The position numbers were made by a program, and so were the translations under genes. 64,000 nucleotides of DNA from NCBI GenBank assembly GCA_021432605.1, contig MU271143.1, positions 1,807,277 to 1,871,276 of the forward strand, given 5' to 3'. Positions 1-11,392 of this stretch are shown piece after piece; the first letter of the stretch is position 1; every line of letters begins with the position of its first letter. Origin of the DNA: Coniochaeta sp. PMI_546 (lineage: Eukaryota; Ascomycota; Sordariomycetes; Coniochaetales; Coniochaetaceae). The notes beneath the pieces are model-generated. The model was not told where the DNA came from and searched no databases. It saw only the letters and a list, made by a program, of their open reading frames with translations.

Positions 1-165
1 CCTAGTTCTTTACGTCTCTTCTCCCATCTCCTCAACCAAGATTATCCACTAAAGCCAAACAACAAGACTGGTTTCTCAAGAGCGCATCCAAGCGAAGTTC
101 ACATCCTCTTGCTTTTCTCTCTTGCCTCTTATCATACCAAGGTTCTCATCACACACATAAATACC

Positions 166-1629
166 ATGATATCTCCTCTTCCTAACGGGCTCTGGGAGGC
201 CAATCCATCGTCCGCATCAGAGCCGTTCACGGTCTACCTTATCGAATGCATACCAGTTCCTCATTCACCAGACTCAGCAAAGATGAGCGTCAAATCAGAC
301 TCGTCGGGATCTTCAGCCTCATTAGGGACTGCCGCACCCGCGCCGCCTTCGTTGTCTCCCCTGAGGCCAGACTGTGTGACTGAAGAGGCAGCCGTTGCAT
401 TAGCCATTCCACCCTACCACAACAGGGCTATGTCATGTGAAGCTGCTGATCACGTTAATGGAGACGTAATTCCTGAGATATCCTGGAATGAAATCCGTCT
501 TCGACCGTCCCCTGAGCGGACTGCTCAGTATCAGGGCTCAGTAGTCAAGCATATGGCATCCATTCGCCCGACCATCATGTACAACGGGGCAACGCCGGTA
601 TTGCCTTGTCTACATCGGACAACGGACTTCTACGGCCAGAAAGACGAAACTGAACGTTCATTCACCCCTTTCGTCGATGATATCAAGCATCGTGGCAGTT
701 CACCTGGCGGGCCTCGCGTTTCCCGGCCGGTGTTGCAAGACCGAACGAACATACAGCCCTTGAATGACGCGGAACCGGCCATGCGGTACAAGCACCAGGG
801 CGTTCTGAGCCAGTCTCCTCCAATCTTTCACGATCAAGTGAGGACGTTCCGTCCCATGGAGGCCAAGCTTGGCTTTCGCTTCATGCCATTCTCAGATGAG
901 CAGCCATCGAAATCCCTGCGTCCTCCCCATAACGATGCTTACGAGCGGATGCTCGCAGGATTCTCGCCCAACTATCGAGGAAACACCCACCTCCCTCGCA
1001 ATCGCTCGGCCGACATCCCGTCCGACGAGAACTGTGCACTGTTCGTGATCGGCCTTCCACCTACCATCACGGTCACAGAGCTCCTCGCCACCGTTCGAGA
1101 CACAGGCCGCGTATACGCCACACATATCAACAGTCCTGAACCGCATAAGGGTCACGAGACTTGCGCTGCGAAGCTTGTATTCTTCGAACGCAGGGCAGCA
1201 GAGCAATTCTACGTCCGACATTTGCTCGGTGGGTTGCATATATCTGACCATCCTGACTTCATCGCAAAAGTTGTCTGGAATCGGATCAAGACAGCCGCCC
1301 CGAACCACCCAAAGCACTACACCCGCGTTCTCATGATCGCAGGCCCTGCTCATGTTGCCAATCCGGTGTTCTTGACATCGTACTTTGAGTCAAAGCTCGA
1401 GTTTGACATTGATGAAGTTTTCGACCGTGGCAGTATGGGAGACCGACGACTAGTGGAATATCGGTTTGGTAGTTTCCGCTGTCAAGCCGAGGCAGCAAAG
1501 ATGGCGATAACCCGAGAGTTTGCGGACCACGGGGTCCAAGTCTGGTTCGGACCTGACCCTTGTGATGTCACAGCCGAGACAGACGCGGTTGAGTTTGAAG
1601 ATGGTCGCCGACATGGAGCCTGGAATTAA
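166..1629 (+). CDS. RRM-like RNA-binding protein, function unknown
   Basis: Single-exon frame of 487 codons. The open frame runs further upstream but has no earlier ATG; the ATG at 166 (ACCATGA context) is the first. The first ~280 residues are low-complexity, rich in Ser, Pro and Arg, and probably disordered. From about residue 289 there is an RRM-type fold signal: a beta1-like segment (CALFVIGLP), a following helix, and a later strand (AAKLVFFE). A second, weaker RRM-like unit starts near residue 385 (TRVLMIAGP) and ends with VQVWFGPDP. This is the layout of fungal proteins with two divergent RRMs behind a disordered tail. RNA binding is inferred from the fold only, and the RNP1 motif is not canonical. 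I do not recognise a named orthologue. The coding assignment is firm; the function is not. Confidence 0.75.
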   Translation: MISPLPNGLWEANPSSASEPFTVYLIECIPVPHSPDSAKMSVKSDSSGSSASLGTAAPAPPSLSPLRPDCVTEEAAVALAIPPYHNRAMSCEAADHVNGDVIPEISWNEIRLRPSPERTAQYQGSVVKHMASIRPTIMYNGATPVLPCLHRTTDFYGQKDETERSFTPFVDDIKHRGSSPGGPRVSRPVLQDRTNIQPLNDAEPAMRYKHQGVLSQSPPIFHDQVRTFRPMEAKLGFRFMPFSDEQPSKSLRPPHNDAYERMLAGFSPNYRGNTHLPRNRSADIPSDENCALFVIGLPPTITVTELLATVRDTGRVYATHINSPEPHKGHETCAAKLVFFERRAAEQFYVRHLLGGLHISDHPDFIAKVVWNRIKTAAPNHPKHYTRVLMIAGPAHVANPVFLTSYFESKLEFDIDEVFDRGSMGDRRLVEYRFGSFRCQAEAAKMAITREFADHGVQVWFGPDPCDVTAETDAVEFEDGRRHGAWN

Positions 1630-3826
1630 GTAGGCTTACGACCTGCTGGTTCATCGCAATGCTGGCGACAGGTGGCAACCGTACACAACATCATCATCGC
1701 TGAGATCCCGTTGGTGGGACTACGAGTGTTCAAAGTACTGTGCGGTTCTTTTGGATAACAATTTGCGGCATGGATATGGATCGAGTGATGGGTGTTCCCG
1801 CTCTGAAGCGCTTGTAGCTTGTTATCATGGTGCTTCAAGCCATTCTGTACCATGTTCTAACAAGCATTAGACACTTTACAGCCACAAAATGGAAAGGACG
1901 ACCATCGCAGTAAAGGTCATGTTTGTTTTCCTTCATGATTGGGGCAAATAAGCTTCCAAGCATTGGTTGCCTGTATTGCTAACCCTCTTGTGTTCATTTT
2001 TTTGTGTCACGCTTGGAATATGGCATGGCATTTGGTATCTAACATATTGGCATCAGGAATAAAACTGGAATTTTCGCACGTTTGCATGTGCCAAGTAAAT
2101 CCCTTCTTCATATGGCTATGTGATTATTGGCCCAAACTTTTGAACTTTGTCAAGCTGCCTCCGACTCTCCAGTATCCCGTAAAGATACGCGCTTCCCAGA
2201 GCTGGAAGACTTACGTTTGCTCCTTCAGAAGCTGAGTCAAGACTCGAGCCCTCAGCTATATACAATGTAAGCGCTGTTATCGATATATATATTGTGTCAC
2301 CGTTTTATAGATCTCTCGAACGAGACAGGCAGGTCTCAGAAAAAAGACAATAACAAAGACGTAGCCTCGTGTTAACGGCTTTGAAGATAAGGTGGCTCAA
2401 CTTCAAAGTTAATGGGAGAGGGAAGCGCCCGGCTACGGTAACCAGATCAGCCATGTCAAGGAAAGAAGGATTCCATCATCTTTTACGCGGACTTGCGATT
2501 GCATGCCTCTTTAGTTATTGCGCTATCTGAAGTCTGTCGCACAATCTCCATTCTTTCCAGACATTTGACTCTCACAGCTTGAGTACAGATCCCAGATACC
2601 CTAAGCATCCATGGCTTCTTCCACGGGGTATTTGGGTAATTACCAGTTATGGACTCAAATTATACGATTTCTCACCCCAATCCAAGTGTGGCTGACTTTC
2701 GTGAAGGCAAGACTTAGCTTCAGCTTGAATCGCATCAGACATCAAAACGATAGAAGAACAGTTCACGCCTCTGTACTAAGAAAGACCTTTCTCGTCCTGC
2801 TTAAGGCTTTTCTAGTGCTATTGATTAAGCTAAAGTCTACGCCCACACCGCTCGTCATGGTATATGGAGAAATCAAGTGGGGAGGTAATCAAAATGTATA
2901 CATATCGATCAGCTACAGTAAGAAATAGACGGTAGGGCGTATCAAACATATAGTCAGTGTTAACGTCACGGACGACTGACGGACTTGTTCAACATTGAAC
3001 CAGCTGGGACGCCATAGATCAGCACCACCAATAGTTATCCCTCTTCGATTCTGCATGGTACAGCATATCACATGTCATTACGCTTACTCATAGCACAGTA
3101 TATTTGATTGACATTGTGATGATACGAGCAGCGAGGACTATTAATGTAACCTAAACAACTTACACGATGACTAATCTGTTCCCAGTCGCGGAAAAGGGGC
3201 TTCCACTTCGCTTAGGCCACTCCCATATTGAATCATTTTAAGCTTAACAGAACACGAGGTGCTCCAAACTTTGAATAGCCTTTGCCGCCTTACTGCTTTT
3301 GGTCACATTTTGCGTACATGCGGTTCCACATTCCTCACTTCTTCTCGAGACCTGAAGGTGAAGACTTGTATATTGAGCTGGTGACACGATGGATCACCTA
3401 TCACACTAGGATACATGGAGTGAAAAGATTCGGTGCTCATGTGACCGCAGAACTGCCACTCTCGCAAGTCCGAGTTCCAAGCCAGATAGCAGGGGGAATG
3501 AGCTCCCAACTTTCCTGTGCCTTGTATGTCCAGTCGTCGCTCATTTGTGTCGTTTCTCGTCATGCCCTGTCTCATACTTGATTCCATCACCCAATGCCGT
3601 CGTTGCCAGAACTAACTTGATCCATAACATTGTAGAATCTAAAGACATGTTGAAAAGTCCTATCACCTACATTGTGCCCGGCTCATAAAAAGGAGGCGCC
3701 AGTCGATGATGGCGTTTCGTACCCGAGATCCTCGAGGGACTCTGTTGTAACGTTCTGGTGTATCAGCAATATTGAAGGCTGCAATTTGCACCGACGTCGA
3801 GTGCTAATAAGTTGTACGAGACACGA
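1630..3826. other. Intergenic, no supported gene
   Basis: Relatively AT-rich sequence with many stops. The longest ATG-started frame (2611-2928, 105 codons) has no recognisable domain and an unconvincing composition. No tRNA, tandem repeat or element ends were seen. It may hold old decayed sequence, but nothing can be assigned. Confidence 0.5.
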
Positions 3827-4302
3827 TTACTGACCTTGGCCTGAAAGACTCCCATCATGTGTGATAAGACCCTTCTTTATGGCTCGTTTCTCGAATCTCA
3901 CGATATCCCTCGGATCTATGATTCTCCCTCTCAGGCTAAACATTGTCTCCTTTGGTGGATTCTCCCTTTCCCTTCTTCGTTTTGTCTTGATCATGGCGAG
4001 ATACTCGGAGGACTTTACGTATTTTGTATCGAGGCACCACTTCTTGATTTGAGTTTTGTATTGCTTTTCTCTGAAGGTCGCAGATTTGTTAGTAGTATTC
4101 CTTTATAGACATATTGTGGACTGCCCCACGTTGCCTTGAAGCTGTAACTCCTTTCCATCTCCCTCATCACGTCTTTCAGTTTGACTTCTGTATATAGTTG
4201 CGCGATGACCTCTTTATAAGGTTCCCAGTCTTCAGGATTCGATGGTCGAACCGTTTGCGAGGCAGATGCGCTGCTCGATGATGCTGTGTGTTGGTGGGCC
4301 AT
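3827..4302 (-). CDS. Short Clr5-domain protein, two exons
   Basis: Exon 1 is 4302-4130, a 59-nt intron is 4129-4071, and exon 2 is 4070-3827, giving 138 aa. Residues ~23-70 match the fungal Clr5 domain: NPEDWEPYKEVI, a charged helix, then FKAT joined across the intron to EKQYKTQIKKW. The join restores the family's usual run exactly, which supports the splice. The intron has a clear CTAAC branch site and a CTTCAG acceptor but an atypical GTGGGG donor. A basic segment (KTKRRRERE) and an IIDPRDIVRFEKRAIKKGLI segment follow. Clr5 is a putative DNA-binding domain named after a fission-yeast silencing protein; most fungal carriers are much longer, so this one is short. A further 3' intron could start at the GTCAGT that overlaps the last codons and alter the tail. 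It stands alone in a gene-poor stretch and may be a remnant or a live small gene. Confidence 0.55.
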
Positions 4303-6556
4303 GTCTGCTTGACCAAGGCGCCGGACTGAATTCGGAAGGAGCTTATGCTGACAGAAGCCGGCGAATGTTGCCCGACGGGAGCATGAACAGACGAAGAAAC
4401 AGAGACGAGAGCTCCATCAGTCACGCCTTGGCTGACGACAAAAACTTTCAACCGAACATGGAAACACAGCATATGAAGTAGATATGTTGTTGTTCAAGAT
4501 AATTCCGGTTTGCGGGCCGTCGATGGATTCAACTATTCCCGACACCACATCGGTGCTCAAGCTATTATAGCGCCGGGCTCGTACCGATGTGGAGATTCCT
4601 GTTCCTTGGTGGCTTCATAAGTCCCGTGCATGTTATTTGTTTGCTCCGGTAAGCTTGCGAAGGAATCAGCACAAGTCCCCTGCATGGGTAAAGAGGCACA
4701 CTACTGCGAGGTGGAGATGCGTCAGCTTCAACCAGAAGCCTGTCCTCTTAAAGGCACCGCGACTGCTGACTTGTTGACACCTTGTCCTTGATGCCAAATA
4801 ATCACTTCCACTATTAAAGATTCCGGTCTTAACTGCTTGTCAGAAGTCAGCCTAATTTCCCTCTGGAGCTGCTCGTTAGGCTTCTGACAACGCGCACGAC
4901 ACGGTCCGTCAGTCCTGTAACACGACCAAATCCTCTGCTATATCCGCGATAGTTCTGTTGGCATCCAGCGCCGCAGTTGATACTCAACTGCCAACATTGC
5001 TGCGCCAGCATACGGCGATACGGGAGCAAAGGAAGGAGGCACTCATTATGCCAAGGACGAACCATTGCAAAGTGTCATGCATTGGAACGTCATGTCTTCT
5101 TCATCCTAGGAAGATTGCATAGTTCGTACCATCCTTCAGAGAAGACGGATATTTTGATTCGTGCAGAAGCTAGCATGTCGGGCCCAAGGATCGAAGGTCT
5201 TATGCATCCTAGTGGCGCCGGGACATGACACAAAACCTCGTGACTGAATCTCCAGTACACGCAATCATGTATTGTCGCATCAAAAGATGATCCGGAAAGA
5301 ATCATCTGTTGACCTGAGAGAATCGGATTATCGAGACATATACCTCCACAGTAAAGACTCAACGCAGCAGGAGTGAAATCATCAGGGACCTTGCTGCCAA
5401 CTCCCAACCAACAACCTCCCGCCTCAACCTGGCAGGACGTCTAAGCTAATAATCCAACATATTCAGAGACAAGATCCTGCATATAATTGTACTCGAGATG
5501 TTTACAATCTGTCCGGGCACGAAGGCCACCCAAGAAGTTCGCTGTAACTGGACAACAAGCGAGGGGAAGAGCGGCGACAGAGCAGTGAGTCCAGAAGGGC
5601 TGCCAAGTTTTCGGAGATCTTCGATTTGCTGTTCGGCCAAGTCGTGTATGCCAAAATGGTTGTCATATCGAGAGGTGTGAAGCGAATGGGCAGCCGTTAC
5701 TTGACAAACATGGCGACTGGAGAGGGAAGATGCCGATATGTGCCGTTCCGAGACGTGGAACAAGTCTGGGCCCAGTTGGATCATAGGATCAAGATATCAG
5801 CTTTTAAGTCAAGATCTGGAGTCTCAGTCCATGCTTCTAGTCATTTGAGTCGCACTGGCATTGGAGATTTGCGTCACCCAGCTCGTCTATAACTTCCACA
5901 ATAGCGGGATTCATCCACAGACAGACGACGTACGAGGTTTGAGATCGCGACCCAAATCGGGCTCCGACGGAAAGCAATCTGAATCATGCATTTACCCACA
6001 ATCACCTGCATATGTCATCAGTGGCAGAGGCTTCTGGAGGCCATAACTAGAAATGCTCAAAAAGCGAGACCGACCTCGGAATCCATCAATACGCCGCCGT
6101 AAGCTCAAACATCAGCCAAGGAGCTGTGATGAGACAATCGGGTCTTAAACTTTGAGCTGCCACAAGGTGTAGTTGCTCCCTCGTGGTGAATAAGGTAACT
6201 AAAGGTCCATGGCACAGCGTGGTCGTAGACTTATCGAGTGTCACATAACGGACGTAAGAGACTGGACAGCTGTCTGCTGCGTTCCTTCCGTCTGTGCCTC
6301 AAGATGCATGCTCAGTCGGCGACAGAGCATGGCAGCTGCGAACCGGGCGATCGTGGCAACTTCAACATAAAACATGCCGACATCTACGTAAGGTACTTCC
6401 TCGGTCTAATTCTATATCAACGACTCCAGATGCACAACCTCCAGGCTCTCACAGATGCTCAATGCACACAGACTGCAGGACCTCCTTCCATACATGAGGG
6501 TCAAGCTTCCTATCAAAGTTAATTTTGTAACACATAACGAAGAGCACACAGGCACG
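4303..6556. other. Intergenic between Clr5 gene and MFS gene
   Basis: Frames on both strands here are short, lack known motifs and mostly overlap each other. Two minus-strand frames at 5090-5407 and 5446-5784 are open for about 105-112 codons, but no domain was recognised and the first lacks an ATG. The last few hundred bases presumably hold the promoter and leader of the MFS gene. Confidence 0.45.
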
Positions 6557-7984
6557 ATGAAGTGTATCTCCCCGAAAATACTCCTGTGCCAGGCTCAAAG
6601 TCCTGGAAACGATATAAGTAAGATCGTCATCGACTTGGAAAAGGCTGAGTCCATCCAGACTCCGTCCAGACTGCCTCTGTCACCACGTACACTATCCGTA
6701 CAGCCAATGGGCACTGATTTCCCTGAAGGTGGCCTCACCGGGTGGCTTGTCGTTGTCGGTTCATTCTGTGCCATGATCTCCGTCTTTGGTCTCATCAATA
6801 CAGCGGCAGTCTTCGAATCTTGGTTCTCTACCCATCAACTGGCACAGTACAGCGCCTCTCAAATAGGATGGATATTCAGTCTTTACTTGTTCTTCGTCTT
6901 CTTCATCGGCATCCAAGTCGGCCCCGTCTTTGACGCATACGGCCCCCGCTGGTTGGTAGCCACAGGTAGTATCCTCATGATAGCCAGCCTTCTGCTCTTG
7001 GGATTCTGCACAGGTGAACACCGCGTGAAGCAACTATTGTACTTCTGTGTTGCTGACTCGAGCTCAGAGTACTACCAGATACTCCTCTGCTACTCCTTCT
7101 TGGGTGGCCTCGGCGGCGCCCTATTGAACCCACCCTCATACGGCTGCATCGCGCACTTCTTCAACGCCCGCCGTGGCTTAGCAACCGGTATTGCCACAAC
7201 GTCCGGTGGAGTTGGCGGCATCATCTTCCCCTTGATTCTCAAATCTCTTCTCCCTAAGCTCGGTTTCGCCTGGAGTACCAGGGTCCTCGGTTTCATCCTG
7301 TTGGCTTTCGCTGTCCCGGCGAACATCTGGATTCGGGGCCGCCTGCAGCCCAAGGGAAAGTTGCACTCGGTCTTGCCGGATGTCACCATCTTCCGAGACA
7401 GGCGGTACCTGGCAGCCGCAGTGGGCATCTTCTTCATGGAGTGGGGCATCTTTGTGCCACTGACATTCATTGTCTCGTACGCGGCTACACACCAGCAGGA
7501 CGCTACCGAGTCGTACATCCTTCTCTCGCTGCTCAATGCCGGGTCAGTAGTCGGTCGTTTCCTGCCTGGGTTGATGTCCGACAGATTTGGGCGGTTCAAC
7601 ACGATCATCGCCACCATTAGTCTGTCTGCTGTTTGCGTCTTTGGACTGTGGCTGCCTGCAGGAGAGTCGTCCGCGATGCTCATCGTATTTGCTGTCGCCT
7701 TTGGCTTCGCAAGCGGAAGCAACCTCAGTCTCAGTGCTGTTTGCCTGGGACAGCTGTGCGAGGCCCATGACTTTGGCCGCTACTTGTCAACAGCCATGAT
7801 CATTGCCAGCTTTGGGACATTGACCAGTGTCCCCATTGGGGGCGCATTGCTGAACCTGAATGGAGGAGAATCGGGATGGGCTGCTATGATCGTCTTCTCC
7901 GGAACCTCATACGTTCTCGCTCTAATCTGCTACACGACTGCAAGAGTCCTCGCCGTGGGATGGCGTTGGAGTGTCATCTTCTAA
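6557..7984 (+). CDS. MFS transporter, monocarboxylate porter type
   Basis: Major facilitator carrier of the fungal monocarboxylate-porter-like class (MCT/SLC16 related), predicted in the plasma membrane. The family signature near TM1 is present (FPEGGLTGWLVVVGSF), followed by about twelve hydrophobic segments. The TM2-3 loop has FDAYGPRWLV and the TM8-9 loop has GRFLPGLMSDRFGRFN, a typical MFS DRxGR loop. The 54 nt at 7014-7067 start with GTGAAC, carry a TGAC branch-like site and end in CAG. They have a length divisible by three and interrupt TM3-4, so I read them as a phase-preserving intron; removing them gives GFCTEYYQILL and 457 aa. I chose the ATG at 6557, which lies closer to TM1; an in-frame ATG at 6455 would add 34 residues. 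The substrate cannot be read from sequence. No neighbour suggests a pathway. Confidence 0.85.
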   Translation: MKCISPKILLCQAQSPGNDISKIVIDLEKAESIQTPSRLPLSPRTLSVQPMGTDFPEGGLTGWLVVVGSFCAMISVFGLINTAAVFESWFSTHQLAQYSASQIGWIFSLYLFFVFFIGIQVGPVFDAYGPRWLVATGSILMIASLLLLGFCTGEHRVKQLLYFCVADSSSEYYQILLCYSFLGGLGGALLNPPSYGCIAHFFNARRGLATGIATTSGGVGGIIFPLILKSLLPKLGFAWSTRVLGFILLAFAVPANIWIRGRLQPKGKLHSVLPDVTIFRDRRYLAAAVGIFFMEWGIFVPLTFIVSYAATHQQDATESYILLSLLNAGSVVGRFLPGLMSDRFGRFNTIIATISLSAVCVFGLWLPAGESSAMLIVFAVAFGFASGSNLSLSAVCLGQLCEAHDFGRYLSTAMIIASFGTLTSVPIGGALLNLNGGESGWAAMIVFSGTSYVLALICYTTARVLAVGWRWSVIF

Positions 7985-8839
7985 TGTAGTATAGTAATGT
8001 TTATGCGTCTCTTGCTGACCGGGGATCAAGGGAGTTGGGGGTTGGGGGCATATCTTTTGGGTGGTGTCTAGACAAATCCATTGCAAGCGGCTGGAGTTGC
8101 TACCCCATGTATTCTGCTAGGTGCGCGGTATGGTGTGATACCTCAGAGACAGGTATAGTCGAAGGCCGGGTGAATATATTACCAATTCGTTCCATGGAAT
8201 AGATACCGACCTAATGCGGTGTTTCTGTTACACGTAGATGACAGCAAACAAAAGGCGTATGTTCCGAGTCTGATGCAGTCCGTATTGTCGGGGTTAGGGT
8301 TTGGTGTGGGGGTGTCTAAGATGTGGCTGAGACGGGATTGATTCCACATCGTATGTCCTGTGACAGATGAGGGGCAAGCTGAGAGAATCGAAGGAACCTT
8401 TCGCCGGCCAAATGTTGGCTTAGCAGGAGCATGTTCCATTCTGGAAGGGACTGGTAATTGGTCCTCTTCCAGCGTCTTGATTGTCAGTAATCATGCATAT
8501 ACGGTTGTTAGGTACCTTACCCCGTAGCATGTGTAATAACCATGATGGACTGCTGGTTTCGGGTTTTACAGCCAGAGGATTTGATATCGGGGCTATCAGC
8601 CTAGCAAATGATCGCCCTGCCCCACCTTCCAGAACAAGTCGAAAGCTCTTCCCTCGTGGCTGCAGAAGCACTGAAGGCATCGCGTCATCAGCCACTTGAC
8701 AAATCAGATAGCTTACATCATTGGATTCTTAGTGCTCGAAACTGCCATTGCTGCAATTCCTGTCCCCGCAAAGTGTTTTGCGCGAGCTCAACCGATCCTA
8801 TAAAACTCGCAGCTGAACCGTCTGATTCCTTCCACATCA
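7985..8839. other. Intergenic, thioredoxin promoter at its right end
   Basis: No supported gene. The first part is the 3' region of the MFS gene. The right end carries a TATAAAA at 8799-8805, just upstream of the thioredoxin start. Confidence 0.5.
8799..8805 (+). promoter_or_regulatory. Possible TATA box of thioredoxin gene
   Basis: TATAAAA lies 41 nt before the ATG at 8840. If it is used, the 5' leader would be very short, or transcription would begin near the first ATG and favour the second one at 8954. Seen by eye only. Confidence 0.3.
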
Positions 8840-9370
8840 ATGTCATTCAAGCCACTACTACGAGCCTTCCAGCCTGCCATCAGACAAGCTACCATCACGA
8901 ACACAACACCGCGCATTCTCACGTCGAGACACTTCCACACAAGTCTGCCCAGAATGACTGTCCACAACATTGCTACGTAAGTTCGCTCTCTCCCCATCCG
9001 CCCCCGGCGTCCAATAGGTCAAGAGGCTCGGTACTAACATCATTCGCATAACAGCCTCGATGAGTTCAAGGAGACCATCGCCAAGAACCAGGTCGTGATG
9101 CTCGACGCCTTCGCGACATGGTGCGGTCCCTGCAAGGCTATCGCTCCCCAGATCGCCAAGTGGGCCGAGGGCGACTTCAAGGACAAGATTTACTTCGCCA
9201 AGTTCGACGTCGACGCCTTGCCCGAGCTCGCCCAAGAGCTCGGCGTCCGCGCCATGCCCACCTTCATCATCTTCAAGGACGGCGAGAAGGTGGACGAGTT
9301 CGTCGGTGCCAACCCACCTGCTCTGCAGAAGGTGCTTGTCAAGAACCTGCCTGAGGGCGTCTCCGTCTAA
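8840..9370 (+). CDS. Thioredoxin with mitochondrial presequence
   Basis: Exons 8840-8976 and 9055-9370, with a 78-nt intron (GTAAGT...TACTAAC...ACAG), give 150 aa. The active site WCGPC is at residues 68-72, followed by the usual KAIAPQIAKW helix, the FDVDALPELA segment and the cis-Pro loop (RAMPTFIIF), which makes a complete thioredoxin fold. The first ~38 residues are basic, rich in Arg, Ser and Thr and lack acidic residues, as expected of a mitochondrial targeting peptide. A second in-frame ATG at 8954 (MTVHN) would give a standard ~112-aa cytosolic thioredoxin. It is a general protein disulfide reductase that works with thioredoxin reductase. Identity is secure; compartment is inferred. 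Confidence 0.95.
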
Positions 9371-10288
9371 GACTTTGAGCTGGGAGGCTATATGCTACTT
9401 GGTCATTTGCTCCACCCTATACACCTTTTGGGAAAAGTTCCGACAGTAATGCAGTGCAATGCGCCATGGATCACGAAGACACGGCAGGTGTAGGCGAGGT
9501 GGAAGATGAAACCGTTGATTAACGGATCGAAATACCATAGAGGAAATCGGGTAGTGTAGAAAGTCAATGAACCCGCTTTTTCAAGACAAATCCAATCGCG
9601 CAGGTGATATTGGTCGTGTTGTACTTCCTGTTTGCGTCACAATGTAGATTGAGGTGCTTCTGAGGAACACGATGCGCGAGACTGTCGAAGACACACCAGC
9701 TGGGATTTCATGGCATCCAAATCTAGAGACTCGAAGGGCCAAGGCTCGAACTGTTGCTTCACGCTTCGCCTGTTCCTGTTAAGCCAAGAACAAGCGATAT
9801 TCGATATTCGATCACGAACTAGTAGTCTTAATCTGGAGGCCAAGAGACTACTACGTTAGGGACCCTTCCGTGCGGCGAATACTAGATTGTCGCCTGTGAT
9901 GGCCCAAGTTACTCGACAGTATATCTCGATATAAGCTCACCACTATGCTTTGTATGTGTAGGACAAAGATCTCACTCAGAGGCTTCCCACGCTGCCGGCA
10001 AGTCGCTTGGGGTGCGATTTAACCACGAGCTGCCGGTTGCTTTGTATGTAGGTACACCACACAGCCTAGCCACTTGGCGCGGGGTTCGATATTTTCCCAG
10101 TATGGGATGTAAATACCCCTGGAAATTGATAGCGGCAAATGACGACTCTGGACATGATCGGACATGACAGAACCGAATCCGCTGCGAGTTCTCGTTTAAT
10201 AGACGCTGAGGCCCCTGGGTAAGCAAAGTCGGGCGACGCTATGTGTATGCCCACACCCTCTTGTTCTGTAAGGCAACTGGTAGCAAAC
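9371..10288. other. Intergenic, no supported gene
   Basis: Contains the 3' region of the thioredoxin gene and the promoter of the next gene. Frames on both strands are short and lack motifs. Confidence 0.5.
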
Positions 10289-11137
10289 ATGTCCCGCCTC
10301 ATGACCGCCCTAGTATGTACACTAGCTCCAGCAGCTGCCCTAGCTCGATGCCAATGGTCGCACATGCAAGATGCAACGGACGCCTACATCGAGTCCCAAA
10401 CGTCGGGAAAGCCGTACGCCATGTTCTTGACCGACAAGCTTGTCTACCGTGAGAACAACAGGGTCATCAACCCCAAAGCCGGCATCATCACCAAGCCCCT
10501 GACCATCGCGCACCAGCACCGTCTTTACGACCAAGACGGCTGCGCGACCTACACCGAGCAGATCGTCACAGACCCCAAGAACCCGTACGTGATCGGCACC
10601 CAGCTGCACTTCAACGAGTCGGTCGGCGGCGTGACCGTCACCGGTATCGATAGTATCGTGACCACCACAGGCGACTGGCTCTTCAATGCCAGCAAGACAC
10701 TGTCCTACGTCCTAAAGGAGAACTGGGACACCATCGAATCTGACTCCCGCTCCGACCGCGCGACACTCAAGGCTATCGCCGACCTCTACCTCGACCTGTG
10801 GGGTAACGAGAAATCGCGCGTGCCGTGGGGCACGCCGTGCGACCGGCTCGAGGGCTCGGCGTACACGGGCAACGGGTCTGCAACGGATAGCTGCGCCGTG
10901 GGGATACCTACGGGGCCGCAACCTCCTGTCACGGATCGTCGGTATGTAATTGACGAGACTGTGGGTTCTATCAGCGTCTTGTGCACGATGGGGACCATGG
11001 GCAATGCGCCCGACAGTCATGAGTTTCGAGTCGAGAATGAGAGGCTGCGGTATGTGCATACCATGACTGTCTTGAGAAACCAGACGGCGCTGCCGAGACT
11101 GAGCAGGGTGCGGAGGTCGGTGAACTCTGGGGAGTAG
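10289..11137 (+). CDS. Secreted protein resembling DUF8021 family
   Basis: Intronless, 282 aa from the ATG at 10289; an in-frame ATG at 10241 would add 16 residues ahead of the signal peptide. The N terminus (MSRLMTALVCTLAPAAALA then RC) is a clear signal peptide. The mature part starts with a helix and the phrase DAYIESQTSGKPYAMFLTDKLVYREN. It also carries paired Cys residues, several N-glycosylation sequons (NES, NAS, NGS) and a VLCTMG segment near the end. This pattern fits small secreted fungal proteins with a SnoaL/NTF2-like DUF8021 fold, described from Ascomycota without a known reaction. No enzyme motif was seen. Secretion is well supported; the family call rests on memory of the pattern. 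Confidence 0.75.
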   Translation: MSRLMTALVCTLAPAAALARCQWSHMQDATDAYIESQTSGKPYAMFLTDKLVYRENNRVINPKAGIITKPLTIAHQHRLYDQDGCATYTEQIVTDPKNPYVIGTQLHFNESVGGVTVTGIDSIVTTTGDWLFNASKTLSYVLKENWDTIESDSRSDRATLKAIADLYLDLWGNEKSRVPWGTPCDRLEGSAYTGNGSATDSCAVGIPTGPQPPVTDRRYVIDETVGSISVLCTMGTMGNAPDSHEFRVENERLRYVHTMTVLRNQTALPRLSRVRRSVNSGE

Positions 11138-11392
11138 ATACAATGTGCTGGTTGGGGACAGATGCGATGAATGTGGTTGACTCAGAGGTCAGCAGGTTGC
11201 ACGTACCTTCAGTGACTCCTGACGCGCCCTCAAGAGTCCATCCGCATAATGATCATCATGTGTATGGGCTCCGGGGGCTTCCAGACTGTAAGCATCAAGC
11301 CAGCCTGACCATCCATTACCGACCCCATAAAACATCCAAACCCTTTGCCCATGCGTGGTTTCAGCTCAGTGACACTGTATGCCAAGGGAATA

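Noticed and set aside
892-1353. 153-codon frame opposite the RRM-like gene
   Set aside because: Antisense shadow of the plus-strand coding frame.
1630-3826. Possible RIP-degraded transposon in the AT-richer left region
   Set aside because: No terminal repeats, target-site duplication or transposon protein fragments could be seen by eye.
7090-7722. 210-codon minus-strand frame inside the MFS gene
   Set aside because: Antisense shadow; the plus strand has clear transporter motifs.
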